This document shows, piece by piece, positions 5,855-7,247 of a DNA stretch of 7,247 nucleotides. How positions within the stretch are numbered: the stretch's first letter is position 1; every line of letters starts with the position of its first letter. Position numbers and translations under genes: made by a program. The stretch spans positions 1 to 7,247 of the forward strand of contig CANRMK010000120.1 of NCBI GenBank assembly GCA_947631715.1, given 5' to 3'. Source of the DNA: an uncultured Acetatifactor sp. Lineage in GTDB: Bacteria > Bacillota > Clostridia > Lachnospirales > Lachnospiraceae. The notes below the pieces were generated by a model, which did not search any database, had not been told where the DNA came from, and worked only from the letters and a program-made list of their open reading frames with translations.

Positions 5855-7247
5855 ATGACGGAATTCAGAAAAAAGTACTTTGGAGACAGGGACTTTTATA
5901 AGATGGTGCTGACGGTTGCCATTCCCATTATGATCCAGAATGGCATCACAAATTTTGTGGGACTGTTGGACAACATCATGGTCGGACGCATCGGAACGGA
6001 GCAGATGTCGGGGATCGCCATTGTGAATCAGCTGTTTTTGGTATTTAATTTGGCTGTCTTTGGCGCCATATCCGGAGTGGGCATCTTTGGCGCCCAGTTC
6101 TATGGAAGCGGAGACCATAAGGGCGTGCAGCAGACCTTTCGGTTCAAGCTCTATGTGTGTGCGGCGATTATAGTACTGGGTATCGCCGCTCTTGGGATCT
6201 GGGGGGAGCAGCTGATCTTTCTGTACCTGCACGGGGAAGACAACGGCCCGGCGCTCCAGGCGACACTGGAATATGGAAAGCAGTATCTGTGGGTGATGTT
6301 TATAGGGCTTGCGCCCTTTGCCGTGGAAGAGATCTACGCCAGCACCCTGAGAGAGTGCGGCGAGACAAAGATCCCCATGCTGGCGGGGGCGGCAGCCGTA
6401 TTTGTGAACCTGGGACTGAATTATATCCTGATTTTCGGAAAGTGCGGCTTCCCTGTCCTGGGGGTCGTGGGAGCGGCTATTGCCACTGTGATCTCCCGGT
6501 ATGTGCAGGCTGCGATCGTAATCGTCTGGACCCACACCCACACGGCAAGGATGCCATTTATTGTGGGAGCCTATCGGAAACTGCGCGTTCCGGGGCAGCT
6601 TGCTTTGAATATTGTGAAAAAGGGAACGCCGCTGCTCTGCAACGAGATCCTGTGGGCGGCCGGTATGGCGATTTTGAATCAATGCTATTCCCTGCGGGGC
6701 CTGGAGGCCGTGGCGGCTCTGAACATATCAAGTACGATTTCCAATCTGTTCAATGTGGTCTTTATGGCTATGGGAAGCTGCATTGCCATCATTGTGGGGC
6801 AGCAGCTGGGCGCAGGCAGAATGGAGGAGGCAAGGGATACGGACCGAAAACTGATCGTTTTTTCGGTGCTGTCCTGCCTTGTGCTGGGAGGACTGATGCT
6901 GGTGGTCGCTCCCTTGTTCCCGCGCCATTATAATACCTCTGATCAGGTGAAAGCTCTGGCGGCGGCGCTGCTTCGGATCGCGGCCTGCTGTATGCCGCTG
7001 TACGCTTTTATCCACACATCGTATTTTACTTTGCGCTCCGGCGGCAAGACTGTGATCACATTCTTTTTTGACAGCGTATATGTGTGGTGCGTCAATATCC
7101 CGCTGGCATATGTGCTCAGCCGGTATACAGACCTGCCGATGATGCTCTTATATCTGTACTGCCAGCTGATCGATATCGTAAAATGCACCATAGGCTTTAT
7201 ATTGGTCAAAAAAGGCGTCTGGGTGAACAATATTATTTCGGAAAATG
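5855..7247 (+). CDS. MATE-family multidrug/cation efflux transporter (3' end cut by the window)
   Basis: The open frame runs from ATG 5855 to the window edge without a stop: 464 complete codons plus one base. MATE proteins are usually about 450-460 residues, so only a few residues are probably missing. It is an inner-membrane antiporter, by family knowledge driven by Na+ or H+ and exporting cationic compounds; the actual substrate is unknown. Many hydrophobic segments consistent with the 12-helix fold are visible. Family-like stretches are LLDNIMVGRIG (37-47), QFYGSGDHKGV (81-91), LRECGETKIPM (165-175), FPVLGVVGAAIATVISR (199-215), GQQLGAGRMEEAR (315-327) and FTLRSGGKT (391-399), giving the two-lobed repeat. 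The start is chosen because the usual MATE N terminus follows. A GTG at 5822 in frame would add 11 untypical residues. The ribosome binding site is modest (GGTGAAAG, 5843-5850). It lies 102 bp after the radical-SAM gene and probably has its own promoter. Confidence 0.93.
   Translation, partial: MTEFRKKYFGDRDFYKMVLTVAIPIMIQNGITNFVGLLDNIMVGRIGTEQMSGIAIVNQLFLVFNLAVFGAISGVGIFGAQFYGSGDHKGVQQTFRFKLYVCAAIIVLGIAALGIWGEQLIFLYLHGEDNGPALQATLEYGKQYLWVMFIGLAPFAVEEIYASTLRECGETKIPMLAGAAAVFVNLGLNYILIFGKCGFPVLGVVGAAIATVISRYVQAAIVIVWTHTHTARMPFIVGAYRKLRVPGQLALNIVKKGTPLLCNEILWAAGMAILNQCYSLRGLEAVAALNISSTISNLFNVVFMAMGSCIAIIVGQQLGAGRMEEARDTDRKLIVFSVLSCLVLGGLMLVVAPLFPRHYNTSDQVKALAAALLRIAACCMPLYAFIHTSYFTLRSGGKTVITFFFDSVYVWCVNIPLAYVLSRYTDLPMMLLYLYCQLIDIVKCTIGFILVKKGVWVNNIISEN

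Noticed and set aside
5090..6682. A 530-codon minus-strand open frame across the radical-SAM and MATE genes
   Set aside because: It spans two well-supported plus-strand genes and the gap between them, and its translation resembles no family. It is a shadow frame.
6157..6933. A 258-codon plus-strand frame inside the MATE gene
   Set aside because: It is an out-of-frame reading of the transporter. The MATE frame gives continuous family-like sequence through the same bases.

Overview
The window looks like chromosomal DNA of a low-to-mid-GC Gram-positive anaerobe, most likely a gut Clostridia of the Lachnospiraceae type. This is an inference from three things: the compact (about 760-residue) clostridial form of glycogen phosphorylase, the short MalQ, and an oxygen-sensitive radical-SAM activase. 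Base composition is roughly balanced. All five genes lie on the + strand. I see no RNA gene, insertion sequence, CRISPR array, attachment site or phage gene.

Layout. Positions 1-84 hold a promoter and leader for a LacI-family regulator (85-1074). A 149-bp intergenic region follows. It carries a perfect 14-bp palindrome (GGAAAACGTTTTCC, 1107-1120) inside the -35/-10 spacer of a candidate promoter. Next come glycogen/maltodextrin phosphorylase glgP (1224-3506) and, 33 bp later, 4-alpha-glucanotransferase malQ (3540-5033). A radical-SAM protein of the NrdG2-like activase family starts 11-23 bp after malQ (to 5752). After a 102-bp gap with its own candidate promoter and an inverted repeat comes a MATE-family efflux transporter (5855 to the window edge). 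It is open at the 3' end, with 464 codons visible and no stop.

How the genes work together. GlgP releases glucose-1-phosphate from the non-reducing ends of alpha-1,4-glucans. MalQ disproportionates short maltodextrins into longer chains that GlgP can use again. Together they form a compact intracellular glycogen/maltodextrin-breakdown operon. The upstream LacI-type regulator is the natural candidate to bind the palindrome and repress the operon. The radical-SAM gene is probably read through from the same transcript but has no obvious metabolic link. The MATE gene probably has its own promoter.

I find no convincing undescribed system. The most informative observations are the operator embedded in the glgP promoter, the promoter-based correction of the regulator's start codon, and the inverted repeat in the MATE leader.
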